Shown here one piece after another: positions 34,344-42,765 of a DNA stretch of 64,000 bases. Each line of letters starts with the position of its first letter. Position 1 is the first letter of the stretch. Below the pieces are notes generated by a model that saw nothing but the letters and a program-made list of their open reading frames with translations, did no database searches and was not told the origin of the DNA. Position numbers and translations under genes: made by a program. Source of the DNA: Microbacterium maritypicum MF109 (lineage in GTDB: Bacteria > Actinomycetota > Actinomycetes > Actinomycetales > Microbacteriaceae). The stretch is taken from NCBI RefSeq assembly GCF_000455825.1, contig NZ_ATAO01000195.1, positions 1 through 64,000 on the forward strand, read 5' to 3'.

Positions 34344-35393
34344 TTAGATCTGGTTGCGTGAGCGGACGCGCTGTCGTGGCGCGCGCAGCTGCCGAAGTCG
34401 CGCGATCAGCAGGGCGGCACGCGTGAGCTCCACGCCGAGGATGGCCAGGGCGACGAGCGCCGCGATCCAGTAGAGCTCGATGACGTTGCCGACCTCGCCC
34501 GAATCGGCGTAGTCGGTGGTGGTCGACGGGGCCTCGGGGAGGGAGGGGGCGGCATCCGCCGTCCGAGTCGCGTACGTGACCCCGAGCTGGTCGGCGATCG
34601 TCTCGAGGTTCGACTCGTCGATCACCGAGAGAGCGTCGGCGCCCTGGTACTGGATGTAGTCGCCGCCCTGATCCGAGATGCCGCCCGTGGTGATGCGCAT
34701 GGGCCCACCCTCGGCGGTGCCGTAGCCGAACACGGCTCCCGAATCGGTGTACTTCTCGCTCGCGCTGAACGACTCCGGCGCGGTGTCGACCGTCTGCTCC
34801 CCGTCGCCGAAGTAGAAAACCATGCGCGAGCGGTCGGGAGACGATTCGGCTGCCGAGGCGAGGGTTTCCGACAGCAGGGGGGCGGCGATGCCGATCGAGC
34901 TGCCGCGTGACTGGCTGGTGACCTCGGGGCGCAGCACCCCGAGGGAACCCAGGAGTGCCGTGGTGTCCGTGGTCAGCGGCATCCTCAGCTCGGCCGCGGC
35001 ATCCGAGGTGATGAGGGCGAAGCGCGCTCCCGGATACTCCTCCACCAGAGCGCGCACGTCTGCACGGATGCCGTCGAGCCGCGGTTCGCCGTCATCCCAG
35101 TCCTCAGCCACGATGCTCGCCGTCGTGTCGACCACGAGCACGATGTCGGTATCCGTCGCGAGGGTCTGGGTCGCTCCCCCGGGGATGCCCGGACGCATGA
35201 GCATCGCGAAGCAGGCGAGCACCAGAAGCAGCCGCATGGCCCACAGGGCACGATGCCCGGCCAGCGCGCGACGATCGGTGATCGGCACCCCGGCGGACTT
35301 CGGCGGACGCACCAGCACCCAGACGGCGGCGACGGCGACGGGGGCGCATAGAAGAACGACGAGCAGCGGGTTGAGCACGGGTTGGAGGATCAC
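34344..35393 (-). CDS. VWA domain membrane protein (BatB-like)
   Basis: 349 residues from GTG 35393, overlapping the previous stop as GTGA. Two N-terminal helices (LLVVLLCAPVAVAAVWVLV; LWAMRLLLVLACFAMLM) precede a von Willebrand A domain. Its MIDAS motif reads VVDTTASI, with Thr for the usual first Ser of DxSxS. A C-terminal helix (VIELYWIAALVALAILGVEL) follows. It is the last gene of the MoxR-DUF58-VWA operon. In this operon type the VWA proteins sit in the membrane with their metal-binding domain outside and are linked to envelope stress or metal insertion by the MoxR ATPase. Confidence 0.85.
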   Translation of the reverse strand: MILQPVLNPLLVVLLCAPVAVAAVWVLVRPPKSAGVPITDRRALAGHRALWAMRLLLVLACFAMLMRPGIPGGATQTLATDTDIVLVVDTTASIVAEDWDDGEPRLDGIRADVRALVEEYPGARFALITSDAAAELRMPLTTDTTALLGSLGVLRPEVTSQSRGSSIGIAAPLLSETLASAAESSPDRSRMVFYFGDGEQTVDTAPESFSASEKYTDSGAVFGYGTAEGGPMRITTGGISDQGGDYIQYQGADALSVIDESNLETIADQLGVTYATRTADAAPSLPEAPSTTTDYADSGEVGNVIELYWIAALVALAILGVELTRAALLIARLRQLRAPRQRVRSRNQI

Positions 35394-36376
35394 AGTCGCA
35401 CCCTCCACAGCACCACGACGAAGCCGAGCAGGCAGATCGAGAGCAGCACGATCCACAGGTTCGGGGTGTCGGTCCAGACCACCTGCGCCTCCCCGCGCAA
35501 CTCGGTCGCCTCCTGTTCCTGCACCTGGGTGACGATGTCGGAGACGGTGGTCGTGTCGCGCAGGCCGAATGCGGCGCCGCCCGTCGCCTCGGCCGCAGCG
35601 CTCAGCTCGGCGCTGACGTCGGCATCCTTGCCCTGGACCGGGTTCAGCGCGAAGACTCGCACGTCCTTCGAGGCGGCGTAGGCGGCGGCCTCGTCGAGCG
35701 TGACGATCGAGGCGCCGTTGACCTCGTTGTCGGTGGCGAAGATGACGGAGCGTGAGCGCTCGGCGTCCGGGTTGTCGAAACCCATCGTGCAGGCGGCGAG
35801 ACCGTCGCCGATCAGGGAGGCGCCGTCTCCATTGAGGGTGCCGACCCAGTGCTCCGGGACCTGATCGACGTAGTCGAAGCTCTGCGTCATGCTCTCGATG
35901 TGCTCGCGCACGAAGTCGTAGTCGTCGGTCAGGGGGAAGATCTGCACGGGCGAGCTGTTGAAGATCGTCAGTCCGATGCGTTCGCCCTCGAAGCTGTCCA
36001 GAAGCTCGTCGAAGACGTTCAGCACCTCTACGTCGACCTCGGTCATGGAACCGGAGACGTCGAGGCACAGCATGATGTCTCGGCTGGTGTTGACGGGCTG
36101 GATCGTCTGCGCCGACATCGGCCGCGCAGCCACCACGCCCGCGACGATGGCGGCGGTCGCGCCGAGGGCGAGGATGCCGGACAGCGCGAGTGCTCTCCGC
36201 GTCAGTGCGCGGCGGAAGGAGGGCAGCGCGCGCACGCGCTCGGCACGGGCGACGCGCGCGGCGTCGATGCCTCGGCTCGGGCCGCCCCGCCGGAGGCCGA
36301 CGACGAGACCGATCGTGATCGCGAGCACCACGACCGCGACCGCGGCCGCGAGCATCCAGACGTTCGCTAGTGCCAC
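35390..36376 (-). CDS. VWA domain membrane protein (BatA-like)
   Basis: 328 residues from GTG 36376, overlapping the preceding stop by 10 bp. N-terminal helices (MLAAAVAVVVLAITIGLVVG; LALSGILALGATAAIVAGVV) are followed by a VWA domain with a perfect MIDAS motif in MLCLDVSGSMTE, and a C-terminal helix (LWIVLLSICLLGFVVVLW). The internal repeat FNSSPVQIFPLTDDYDFV is typical of BatA. A second VWA gene follows at once, the usual arrangement. Confidence 0.88.
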   Translation of the reverse strand: MALANVWMLAAAVAVVVLAITIGLVVGLRRGGPSRGIDAARVARAERVRALPSFRRALTRRALALSGILALGATAAIVAGVVAARPMSAQTIQPVNTSRDIMLCLDVSGSMTEVDVEVLNVFDELLDSFEGERIGLTIFNSSPVQIFPLTDDYDFVREHIESMTQSFDYVDQVPEHWVGTLNGDGASLIGDGLAACTMGFDNPDAERSRSVIFATDNEVNGASIVTLDEAAAYAASKDVRVFALNPVQGKDADVSAELSAAAEATGGAAFGLRDTTTVSDIVTQVQEQEATELRGEAQVVWTDTPNLWIVLLSICLLGFVVVLWRVRL

Positions 36377-36858
36377 GTGCGCACCACCGTCCTGGCGGCT
36401 TCGGCGCCGGCCACAGGATCGATCACCGGTCCCTGGCGGAAGATGCTCGGGTAGTAGTGCCTGCCGAGCGCATCGATGAGGGCGGGATGCACACCGCGGG
36501 CCACGAGATCGTCGAGTGCGAGCACCGGCGCCTCCAGGCCGCTGTACTCGTTCACGAAGGTGCGCACGGTGCGGCTCAGCTCGAGATTCGCCTGCCGGGC
36601 GGACATGCGGCGTTCGACGTACTCGGTCTCGATCTGCTGGATGCGCGCCAGGTACTCGGTGCGCAGCTGCGAGAGCACGTCGATGACCAGCGGTGCCTGC
36701 CCGGCGTTCGGGTCGGCGACCGCCAGGGTGCGCCGCGGTCGGGTGAGGACGATCAGCAACCACGCCCCCAGCACCAGTAGAGCCAGGATGCCGATTGCGA
36801 GCAGCATCCATCCCCAGCCGTACTGCGCCGGCGGATAGAGGTCGTCAGAGCCGGGCAT
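36367..36858 (-). CDS. small membrane protein of MoxR-VWA operon (DUF4381-like)
   Basis: 163 residues. One N-terminal helix (WGWMLLAIGILALLVLGAWL) and a cytoplasmic helical domain with YVERRMSARQANLELSRTVR then TFVNEYSGL. Size and position between DUF58 and BatA-like genes match the DUF4381-type proteins of such operons. It overlaps DUF58 by 14 bp and the VWA gene by 10 bp. Confidence 0.75.
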   Translation of the reverse strand: MPGSDDLYPPAQYGWGWMLLAIGILALLVLGAWLLIVLTRPRRTLAVADPNAGQAPLVIDVLSQLRTEYLARIQQIETEYVERRMSARQANLELSRTVRTFVNEYSGLEAPVLALDDLVARGVHPALIDALGRHYYPSIFRQGPVIDPVAGAEAARTVVRTWH

Positions 36859-37732
36859 TCGACCTCCGATTCAGCAGCGTCAGCAGCTGAGCGACGGCAT
36901 CGTCCTGCCCGTCCAGCGTGGAGTGGCTGATCTCCATCCGGGTGAGCAGCTCGGCGAGGTGTGCGGCGTCGGCCTCGCGTTGCGCGGTCAGCTCCTGCAC
37001 GATCTCGCGGTCGCCCTGCACGAATCCCGGCACCTGCCAGCGACTGTCGACGTCACTGCGGATGTGTCCGGTGGCGTGGTCCAGCACGGGCTCGGCGTCG
37101 CGCAGCGTGAGCCAGAGCACGTCGTGCTGCACGCGCAGTCGCCGCAGCATCCGTTCGGTCTCGCCGGTGACGGGGGCCTCGTCGGTGATCACGACCACGA
37201 TCATGCGACGCGCGATCGTGCGGGTGACGAACGACAGCAGGCCATCACGGTCGCTCGGTGCGTCGCTCTGGTCGACGGCCCGATCGATCGTGCGCAGCGC
37301 GTGCTCGAGCGCCCCTTCGCTGCGGCCCGGCGCGAGGCGGCGCACCTTGGCGGCATCGCCGTACACCGTGGTGAAGTCGTCGCCGTGGCGCAGCGTCAGC
37401 ACACCGAGCACTCCGGTCGCCAGGATCGCCAGGTGCTTCTTCGACTGCTCGTCTGCGGCGAGTGCTGACATCGAGCGCCCGGTGTCGACCACGAACAGCA
37501 CGGTGTGCATGCGGGTCGCGCGCGAGCGCTTCACCAGGGGCGTTCCCAGCCGGGCGGTCGCCCGCCAGTCGATGTCGCGCACCTGATCGCCGTACTCGTA
37601 CTTGCGCAGGTCTTCGAAGTCGAGGCTCCGCCCGCGCAGCAGCGACGCGTAGGCGCCGTCGAGCGCGTGCAGCGACTTGCGCGTCGAGTGGATGAAGAGC
37701 TTGCTCTTCACCTGCGTGATCAGGCTGGCCAT
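36845..37732 (-). CDS. DUF58 domain protein
   Basis: 295 residues. The DUF58 core is clear: GRSLDFEDLRKYEYGDQVRD then IDWRATARLGTPLVKR, followed by a degenerate VWA-like domain (LFVVDTGRSMSALAADEQSK). No membrane segment, so it is cytoplasmic. DUF58 proteins always accompany MoxR ATPases and are thought to bridge ATPase and membrane VWA proteins. Starts 7 bp after the moxR-like stop. Confidence 0.9.
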   Translation of the reverse strand: MASLITQVKSKLFIHSTRKSLHALDGAYASLLRGRSLDFEDLRKYEYGDQVRDIDWRATARLGTPLVKRSRATRMHTVLFVVDTGRSMSALAADEQSKKHLAILATGVLGVLTLRHGDDFTTVYGDAAKVRRLAPGRSEGALEHALRTIDRAVDQSDAPSDRDGLLSFVTRTIARRMIVVVITDEAPVTGETERMLRRLRVQHDVLWLTLRDAEPVLDHATGHIRSDVDSRWQVPGFVQGDREIVQELTAQREADAAHLAELLTRMEISHSTLDGQDDAVAQLLTLLNRRSNARL

Positions 37733-37739
37733 GGAGATG

Positions 37740-38828
37740 TCAGGGTGTGGGGACCGACGCGAAGATCTGGTCGATGATCTCCTCGCTGCGGATTCCTTCG
37801 GCGTCGGCCTCGAACGTCAGCAGCACCCGGTGGCGCAGCACGAGGTGCCGGAGCTCGCGGATGTCTTCGGGCAGCACATGCGTGCGTCCCTTGAGCAGAG
37901 CCAGCGCTCTAGAAGCCTGGAGGAACGCGATGCTCGCACGCGGACTCGCGCCGTACTTGATGAAGCGGGCGCGTTCTTCGCCGATGTACGGCGCCGGGTT
38001 GCGGGTGACGTAGGCGATCGACACGATGTAGTTGCGGATCGCGGGGTCGACGTAGATGCGGCTCGCGACGTCCTGCAGCAGATGCACGTCGTCGAGGCTG
38101 ACGGCGCTGGCGACGTGCCGGTCGGGGTCGAGCACACCCGAATCGATGCGGCTGAGCACCTCGAGCTCTTCGGCCGGGCTCGGGTATTCGACGATCTCTT
38201 TGAGCAGGAAGCGGTCCATCTGCGCCTCGGGCAGCTCGTACGTGCCCTCCTGCTCGATGGGGTTCTGCGTCGCGATCACGAGGAACGGCTTCGGCAGGTG
38301 GTGGATCTCGCCGCCGATCGTGGTCTGATGCTCCTGCATGGCCTCGAGCATGGCGCTCTGTGTCTTGGCGCTGGAGCGGTTGATCTCGTCGAGCAGCACG
38401 AAGTTCGCGTGCACCGGGCCGAGCACTGTCCGGAACGATCCCGTCGCCGCGTCGTAGATCTGGTTGCCCGTGATGTCGCTCGGCAGCAGGTCGGGCGTGC
38501 ACTGGATGCGCTTGAACTGCGCCTTCACGGTGTCGGCGAGGGTGCTGGCCGCAGTGGTCTTCGCCAGTCCCGGCACGCTCTCGAGCAGGATGTGGCCGCC
38601 GGCGATGAGCGAGATGAGCAGGCTCGTGCGCAGCCGGTCCTGACCGACCATCTTGGCGGAGTAGGAGGCGGAGATGACCCGCAGCACCTCGGACGCTCTG
38701 GCCATCTCGGCGTCGGTGGGTGCGCCGTTCGCCGTGGCGGGTGAGGCTGTGGGGGCAGGGGCCTGCGCGGGAGCGGGCGGAGGCGGAGGTGCCACCGGCT
38801 GCGGGGATGCGGCGTTCAGGTCGTGCAT
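37740..38828 (-). CDS. MoxR-family AAA+ ATPase
   Basis: 362 residues from ATG 38828 with AGGAGGAG close upstream. A Pro/Ala-rich N-terminal tail of about 35 residues precedes the ATPase core. Walker A is VPGLAKTT, Walker B is FVLLDEINRSSAKTQSAML, sensor 1 is VIATQNPIEQEGTYELPEAQ, and DRFLLKEIVEYPSPAEE is the MoxR signature. MoxR ATPases act as chaperones that activate or insert metal into target complexes. It leads the operon moxR-DUF58-DUF4381-VWA-VWA. Confidence 0.92.
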   Translation of the reverse strand: MHDLNAASPQPVAPPPPPAPAQAPAPTASPATANGAPTDAEMARASEVLRVISASYSAKMVGQDRLRTSLLISLIAGGHILLESVPGLAKTTAASTLADTVKAQFKRIQCTPDLLPSDITGNQIYDAATGSFRTVLGPVHANFVLLDEINRSSAKTQSAMLEAMQEHQTTIGGEIHHLPKPFLVIATQNPIEQEGTYELPEAQMDRFLLKEIVEYPSPAEELEVLSRIDSGVLDPDRHVASAVSLDDVHLLQDVASRIYVDPAIRNYIVSIAYVTRNPAPYIGEERARFIKYGASPRASIAFLQASRALALLKGRTHVLPEDIRELRHLVLRHRVLLTFEADAEGIRSEEIIDQIFASVPTP

Positions 38829-38907
38829 GCTCTCTCCTCCTGGGGAGCGCGGCGCTTCTCCCCTCAGCCAGGGTAGCCGCCGCACCGAGGAGGAGAGCTG
38901 AGCGCCG

Positions 38908-39216
38908 TCACTGGCCGAACATGGACGAGGTCGCCGCGATCCATCCGAACGTGAGGGCGAGGATCGTCACGATGATCCAGATGCTCATGGCGATCGCGTT
39001 GAGGGCGATCCCCCATCCCGCCTGCGTGCGTGCGCGCGGCTCGCCTCGCAGCGAGACGATCCCGAGGATGAGTCCGATGGCGGGCGCGAAGAACGTCCAG
39101 CCGGCGAACACGGAGCAGATCCCGAGAACGAGACTGGCGGTGCCTTTGGCGGTCGACGTCGCAGCGACGGACGGCGCGGTGGTGGAAGGGGTGGGTGCAG
39201 AAGCAGTTGTTGACAT
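38908..39216 (-). CDS. DUF4190-type small membrane protein
   Basis: 102 residues from ATG 39216. A Thr/Ser/Ala-rich N-terminus is followed by two helices: TASLVLGICSVFAGWTFFAP then AIGLILGIVSLRG, and WGIALNAIAMSIWIIVTILA. The layout G-x-A-S-x-x-L-G-I ... G-I-x-L-G-I-V-S matches DUF4190. Function unknown. It lies 79 bp upstream of moxR on the same strand and may be cotranscribed. Confidence 0.7.
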   Translation of the reverse strand: MSTTASAPTPSTTAPSVAATSTAKGTASLVLGICSVFAGWTFFAPAIGLILGIVSLRGEPRARTQAGWGIALNAIAMSIWIIVTILALTFGWIAATSSMFGQ

Positions 39217-39342
39217 GACATCCACGCTATGACGGGGTCTGTCGGCGGTCATCGGACTGGAGTACCCACGTCGTACGTCCAGCGGATGATTGCGCCGGTT
39301 CTCAGGTACGGGCGTCGGAGCGTGTTCCGGCAGCGTGGGCCG

Positions 39343-39654
39343 CTACGCCGACCGCCGGTCGAGGAACAGCAACTCGAGCGGTGAGGCCAGCAGCGCATCC
39401 ACTCCCTGCGCGAATGCCTGGAAGTGAGGTGTGGCGAAGTGGGTGTCGAGCGCAGCCTGGTCGTCGAACGCCTCGCGCATGTAGAACGTTCCTGGCTCGC
39501 TGCGCGATTCGAACAGCACGTAATCCTGGTTGCCGGGCTCCGCGCGGGTCGGCTCGATCAGGCGCTGCAGCGCGGCGAGCAGTGCGTCTCGGCGACCGGG
39601 GAGGGCGCGCAGGATGGCGAGGCTGTACAGCGGGTCGGGCAGGGGTGAAGACAT
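39343..39654 (-). CDS. antibiotic biosynthesis monooxygenase-like (ABM) protein
   Basis: 103 residues, one ferredoxin-like alpha/beta domain typical of ABM/quinol monooxygenase (YgiN-like) proteins. Characteristic stretches are PGRRDALLAALQRLIEPTRA then EPGNQDYVLFES and FYMREAFDDQAALDTHFATP. Such enzymes oxidise quinols or aromatic substrates without a metal cofactor. It diverges from the HxlR regulator and shares an inverted repeat with it, so redox or quinone control is plausible. Confidence 0.85.
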   Translation of the reverse strand: MSSPLPDPLYSLAILRALPGRRDALLAALQRLIEPTRAEPGNQDYVLFESRSEPGTFYMREAFDDQAALDTHFATPHFQAFAQGVDALLASPLELLFLDRRSA

Positions 39655-39722
39655 GATGTGGTCCTTCTCGTGGGATCGAGCACGGCAGGCTGCCGCGAGA
39701 TCATTACTACTCGAAGGGGAGC

Positions 39723-39749
39723 AGTTACCCGCAAGGACTGCTGGTAACT
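39723..39749. promoter_or_regulatory. candidate HxlR operator
   Basis: AGTTACC (39723-39729) and GGTAACT (39743-39749) form an inverted repeat with a 13-bp spacer, between the divergent ABM-like and HxlR genes and 19 bp before the latter's GTG. A GGTTACC half-site recurs near 40148, upstream of the PEBP gene, suggesting a shared regulon. Confidence 0.55.
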
Positions 39750-39767
39750 TTCGGATACCATGAACGG

Positions 39768-40130
39768 GTGACTTCCCTCAGCACCTGCGCCGCCGGCAGG
39801 CCCCATGATGTCTACGACGCCCAGTGCCCGTGCCGGGGCATCCTCGATCTGCTCGCCGACAAATGGAGCGCGCTCATCCTCGGCGCACTCGAGGGCGGCC
39901 CGATGCGGTTCGGTGAGCTCAAGCGCAAGCTCGAGGGCATCAGCCCGAAGGTGCTCACGTCGTGCCTTCGGCGACTCGAAGACCGCGACCTCGTCGCGCG
40001 CGAGATCTTCGCCGAGGTGCCGGCTCGCGTCGAGTACTCGCTCACCGCCCTCGGCGCAGACGCGGCGAAGCCCCTGCAGAGCCTCCGTGATTGGGTCGAG
40101 TCGAACATCCAGCGCTTCCCCGATCTCTGA
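39768..40130 (+). CDS. HxlR-family transcriptional regulator
   Basis: 120 residues from GTG 39768. The winged helix is plain: CRGILDLLADKWSALILGAL, RFGELKRKLEGISPKVLTSC then LRRLEDRDLVARE. Two Cys close to the N-terminus (DAQCPCRG) match the redox- or aldehyde-sensing Cys of HxlR/YodB relatives. Divergent ABM-like monooxygenase and downstream PEBP protein are probable targets. Confidence 0.9.
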   Translation: MTSLSTCAAGRPHDVYDAQCPCRGILDLLADKWSALILGALEGGPMRFGELKRKLEGISPKVLTSCLRRLEDRDLVAREIFAEVPARVEYSLTALGADAAKPLQSLRDWVESNIQRFPDL

Positions 40131-40210
40131 GATTCCGAGAGTGGGGTGGTTACCCGGAGGTGACTTGCACCCCTTGCGGGAAACCAGGTGCTCGTCGATA
40201 CCGTCCTCGC

Positions 40211-40759
40211 ATGACAGATCAGACACAGGCAACGAACGACCCGTGCTACGCGCTTCCCGAGGTGCCGAGCTTCGAGCTCCGCAGCTCCACCGTCGCTGAC
40301 GGAACGCCCTTCGCCGAGGCGCAGTACTCCGGAGTCTTCGGCGTCCCGGGCGGACGCGACATCTCTCCCGAACTCACCTGGTCGGGGTTTCCCGACGACA
40401 CCCGGAGCTTCATCGTCACGGTCTTCGATCCGGACGCTCCCACCGGATCGGGATTCTGGCATTGGGCCGTCGGCAATATCCCCGCGACCACGACCCACCT
40501 CGTCGAGGACGCTGGCTCCGAGAGCCGGGAGCTGCTTCCCGCCGGTGCCGTGGCTTTCCCGAACGACGCCGGGCTCGCGCGCTACATCGGCGCCGCTCCG
40601 CCTGCCGGATCGGGCGTGCACCGGTACCACATCACCGTGACCGCGCTGGATGTGGCGCGGCTCGATCTGGACTCCGGTGCATCCCCGGCGCTCCTCGGCT
40701 TCACGGCGGGCCCGCACACGATCGCGCGAGCCACGCTCGTCGCGTACGCCGGGGAGTAG
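40211..40759 (+). CDS. YbhB/YbcL-type PEBP family protein
   Basis: 182 residues from ATG 40211. The phosphatidylethanolamine-binding fold is shown by DISPELTWSGFPDDTRSFIV then TVFDPDAPTGSGFWHW and by YIGAAPPAGSGVHRYHITV, which are the ligand-pocket motifs (DPDAP and GxHRY). Cytoplasmic. Bacterial members have no settled role. It follows the HxlR gene by 80 bp with a half-site similar to the HxlR operator in between. Confidence 0.92.
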   Translation: MTDQTQATNDPCYALPEVPSFELRSSTVADGTPFAEAQYSGVFGVPGGRDISPELTWSGFPDDTRSFIVTVFDPDAPTGSGFWHWAVGNIPATTTHLVEDAGSESRELLPAGAVAFPNDAGLARYIGAAPPAGSGVHRYHITVTALDVARLDLDSGASPALLGFTAGPHTIARATLVAYAGE

Positions 40760-40763
40760 ACCT

Positions 40764-40841
40764 CGGGCTGACCACCCCCGTCCCGCGCGGGATACTCCCT
40801 GTCGGGCTGACCACCCCCGTCCCGGGCGGGATTCTCCCTGT
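40764..40841. repeat. 39-bp tandem repeat, two copies
   Basis: The unit begins CGGGCTGACCACCCCCGTCC and recurs after 39 bp (40764 and 40803) with only a few differences. It lies just after the PEBP stop. A 10-bp-arm hairpin follows at once. Confidence 0.8.
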
Positions 40842-40875
40842 CGGGCGGAGCTTTCGTCTCGAGATCTCCGCCCGA
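40841..40875. terminator. hairpin between convergent PEBP and Pr6Pr genes
   Basis: TCGGGCGGAG and CTCCGCCCGA are exact complements with a 15-bp loop. A further ACTCCGCCCG copy follows. Between convergent genes it can serve as a bidirectional terminator. No U-tract. Confidence 0.6.
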
Positions 40876-40954
40876 CGGCGAGAACTCCGCCCGTCGCGGG
40901 GCGTCCATGCGTGAGCAGGAGTGGGCGGAAGCAGCTGCGGGGTCAGGCTGGGCG

Positions 40955-41674
40955 TCAGGCTGCGGCGATGGTGGCGTCGGCGGTCGAATCCGAGACGACC
41001 GCCCGGCGACGGCCCACCCACACGACGAGGGCGGCGGCGCCGATGATGATCGCGGCGATCAGCAGCACGTAGAGGGCGACGCCTCCATACCCGCCGGGCT
41101 GGGCAGGGTTGAGGAACGGGTACGGATACCATGACGGCTCACCCGATGCCGGCGCGATCACGAGGTTCGCTCGGATCAGCGTGTAGATCACCCAGACGAT
41201 CGGGAAGATGGCGGCGATGCCCACGGCGCTCCAGCCGAGAGCCCGCCGTCTCGGGGCGAACAGCACATCGGCCAGCATGATGATCGGCACCACCACGTGG
41301 AGCACCTCGTTCGACCAGCCGACCGTCGAGCCCTGGGGCAGCTCGATGCCGCGAAGCAGCAGGTTGTAGACCACGCCGGTGACGATCATGTAGGTGCTGG
41401 CGCACATCAGCAGGATCGCGAGCCACCGAGGTTCCGCCGTCGTGCCGCGATGGGCGAGCGCCCAGAACCCGCCACACGCCAACGCGACCACGGCGAGGAC
41501 GTTCGACTCGATCGTGAAGAAGCTGAAGAAGTTCGAGATGACGGTCGGCAGATGTGCGCCCCACTCGGTCGTGGCCGCAGCGGCGATCTCGAGGGTGCGG
41601 ATGAGCTGCGCGATGATCGCTGCCGCGGAGAGCACGGCTGCGGCGATGCGCACGTAGGGCCACCAGGTCGTCAT
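40955..41674 (-). CDS. Pr6Pr family membrane protein
   Basis: 239 residues from ATG 41674 with GGAGGC just upstream. Six helices: WPYVRIAAAVLSAAAIIAQL, NFFSFFTIESNVLAVVALAC, LAILLMCASTYMIVTGVVYN, VLHVVVPIIMLADVLFAP, VGIAAIFPIVWVIYTLIRA and VALYVLLIAAIIIGAAALVV. FFTIESN and the PYPFLNP motif before helix 6 are the Pr6Pr signatures. Function unknown; the family is common in Actinobacteria. Confidence 0.85.
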   Translation of the reverse strand: MTTWWPYVRIAAAVLSAAAIIAQLIRTLEIAAAATTEWGAHLPTVISNFFSFFTIESNVLAVVALACGGFWALAHRGTTAEPRWLAILLMCASTYMIVTGVVYNLLLRGIELPQGSTVGWSNEVLHVVVPIIMLADVLFAPRRRALGWSAVGIAAIFPIVWVIYTLIRANLVIAPASGEPSWYPYPFLNPAQPGGYGGVALYVLLIAAIIIGAAALVVWVGRRRAVVSDSTADATIAAA

Positions 41675-41814
41675 GTTCGCCTCCGGTCGCAACTGTAGTA
41701 GCAGACTTCCGTAGACCGCGGCACCGATATATCGATGTCGTCGAGGGGCTCGCCGCCTCCCGGCTCGCTGAGCTGGGGATCGCGCGCGGGGTGATCACCG
41801 GGCGCTGAACGGCG

Positions 41815-42765
41815 TCAGGTGCGTCGACGCCACCGCAGACGCGTGATGAGCACGCCGAGCAGGCACAGCGCCCCGCCGAGGAACATCAGCGGCGTCGGCA
41901 CCTCGCCGAGGATCGCCCACGACATCAGGATCGCGATCGCCGGCACCACGTAGGTGGTCGCCGAGGTCTGACCCGCGGTGCTGCGCTGCAGCACGTAGGC
42001 CCAGGTGGTGAAGGCGATCGCGGTGGGGAAGATGCCGAGGTAGACGACCCACAGTGTCGCATCCAGAGGTGCCGTTTCGAGCGAGCCGATGAGGTTGCCG
42101 ATCCAGGGCAGCAGCGCGATGGTGCCGACACCCGCTCCGAGCCAGGTGAGGGTGGTCGGGTCGACGCCCGAGGTGAGCAGGCGCTTCTGCACGAGCGTGC
42201 ACCCGGCGTACATGACCGCGGCGAGGAGGGCGAGGAGCAGACCCGTGATGTCGGGGCCGGCGCTGGTGGACGAGTTCATGCCGATGAGCACGACGCCGAG
42301 GAACGCGATGGGTGCGCCGATCACGAGCGGCTTCGGGAACCCCTCGCGCAGGAAGAGTCCGCTGAAGACGACGACCATGAGGGGCGCGAGGTTCACGACC
42401 ATCGCCGCGGTGCCGGCGTCGAGCGTGAGCTCGGCACTGTTGAGGGCGAGGTTGTAGACGCAGAACCAGCCGACGCCCCACACCGCGATCAGCAGCCAGT
42501 GGCGGCGTTCCGGGATGCGGACGCCGTGCCGCACGGCGATGATCGTCAGCACGACGGTGCCGACGGCCATCCGCAGCAGGGCCAGTGCGCCGGGGTCGTA
42601 GTGCGGGCCCGCACCGCGGATGCCGATGAAGGCCGAAGCCCACAGCACGACGGTGACGAGCGCTGCGACGAGCACGAGCGCGCCCTGTTTCTTCGGCGCA
42701 TCGGTGCTGGTGGTCGCGCTGGTGCGCGTGTGGATTCCGGGGTCCCCGGATGCGGCTTCTGCCAT
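41815..42765 (-). CDS. EamA/DMT-family transporter
   Basis: 316 residues from ATG 42765; ten helices in two EamA repeats of five. The first repeat starts ALVLVAALVTVVLWASAFIG and holds the WASAFIGIR motif; the second starts TGLLLALLAAVMYAGCTLVQ. Typical exporters of amino acids, purines or drugs (RhtA/YdcZ-like). Substrate not deducible. Confidence 0.88.
   Translation of the reverse strand: MAEAASGDPGIHTRTSATTSTDAPKKQGALVLVAALVTVVLWASAFIGIRGAGPHYDPGALALLRMAVGTVVLTIIAVRHGVRIPERRHWLLIAVWGVGWFCVYNLALNSAELTLDAGTAAMVVNLAPLMVVVFSGLFLREGFPKPLVIGAPIAFLGVVLIGMNSSTSAGPDITGLLLALLAAVMYAGCTLVQKRLLTSGVDPTTLTWLGAGVGTIALLPWIGNLIGSLETAPLDATLWVVYLGIFPTAIAFTTWAYVLQRSTAGQTSATTYVVPAIAILMSWAILGEVPTPLMFLGGALCLLGVLITRLRWRRRT

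Noticed and set aside
41690..41809. Open plus-strand frame ending in YIDVVEGLAASRLAELGIAR GVITGR before 41815, perhaps the C-terminus of a lost gene
   Set aside because: No start codon of its own, overlaps the start of the Pr6Pr gene, and matches no family I can name with confidence.
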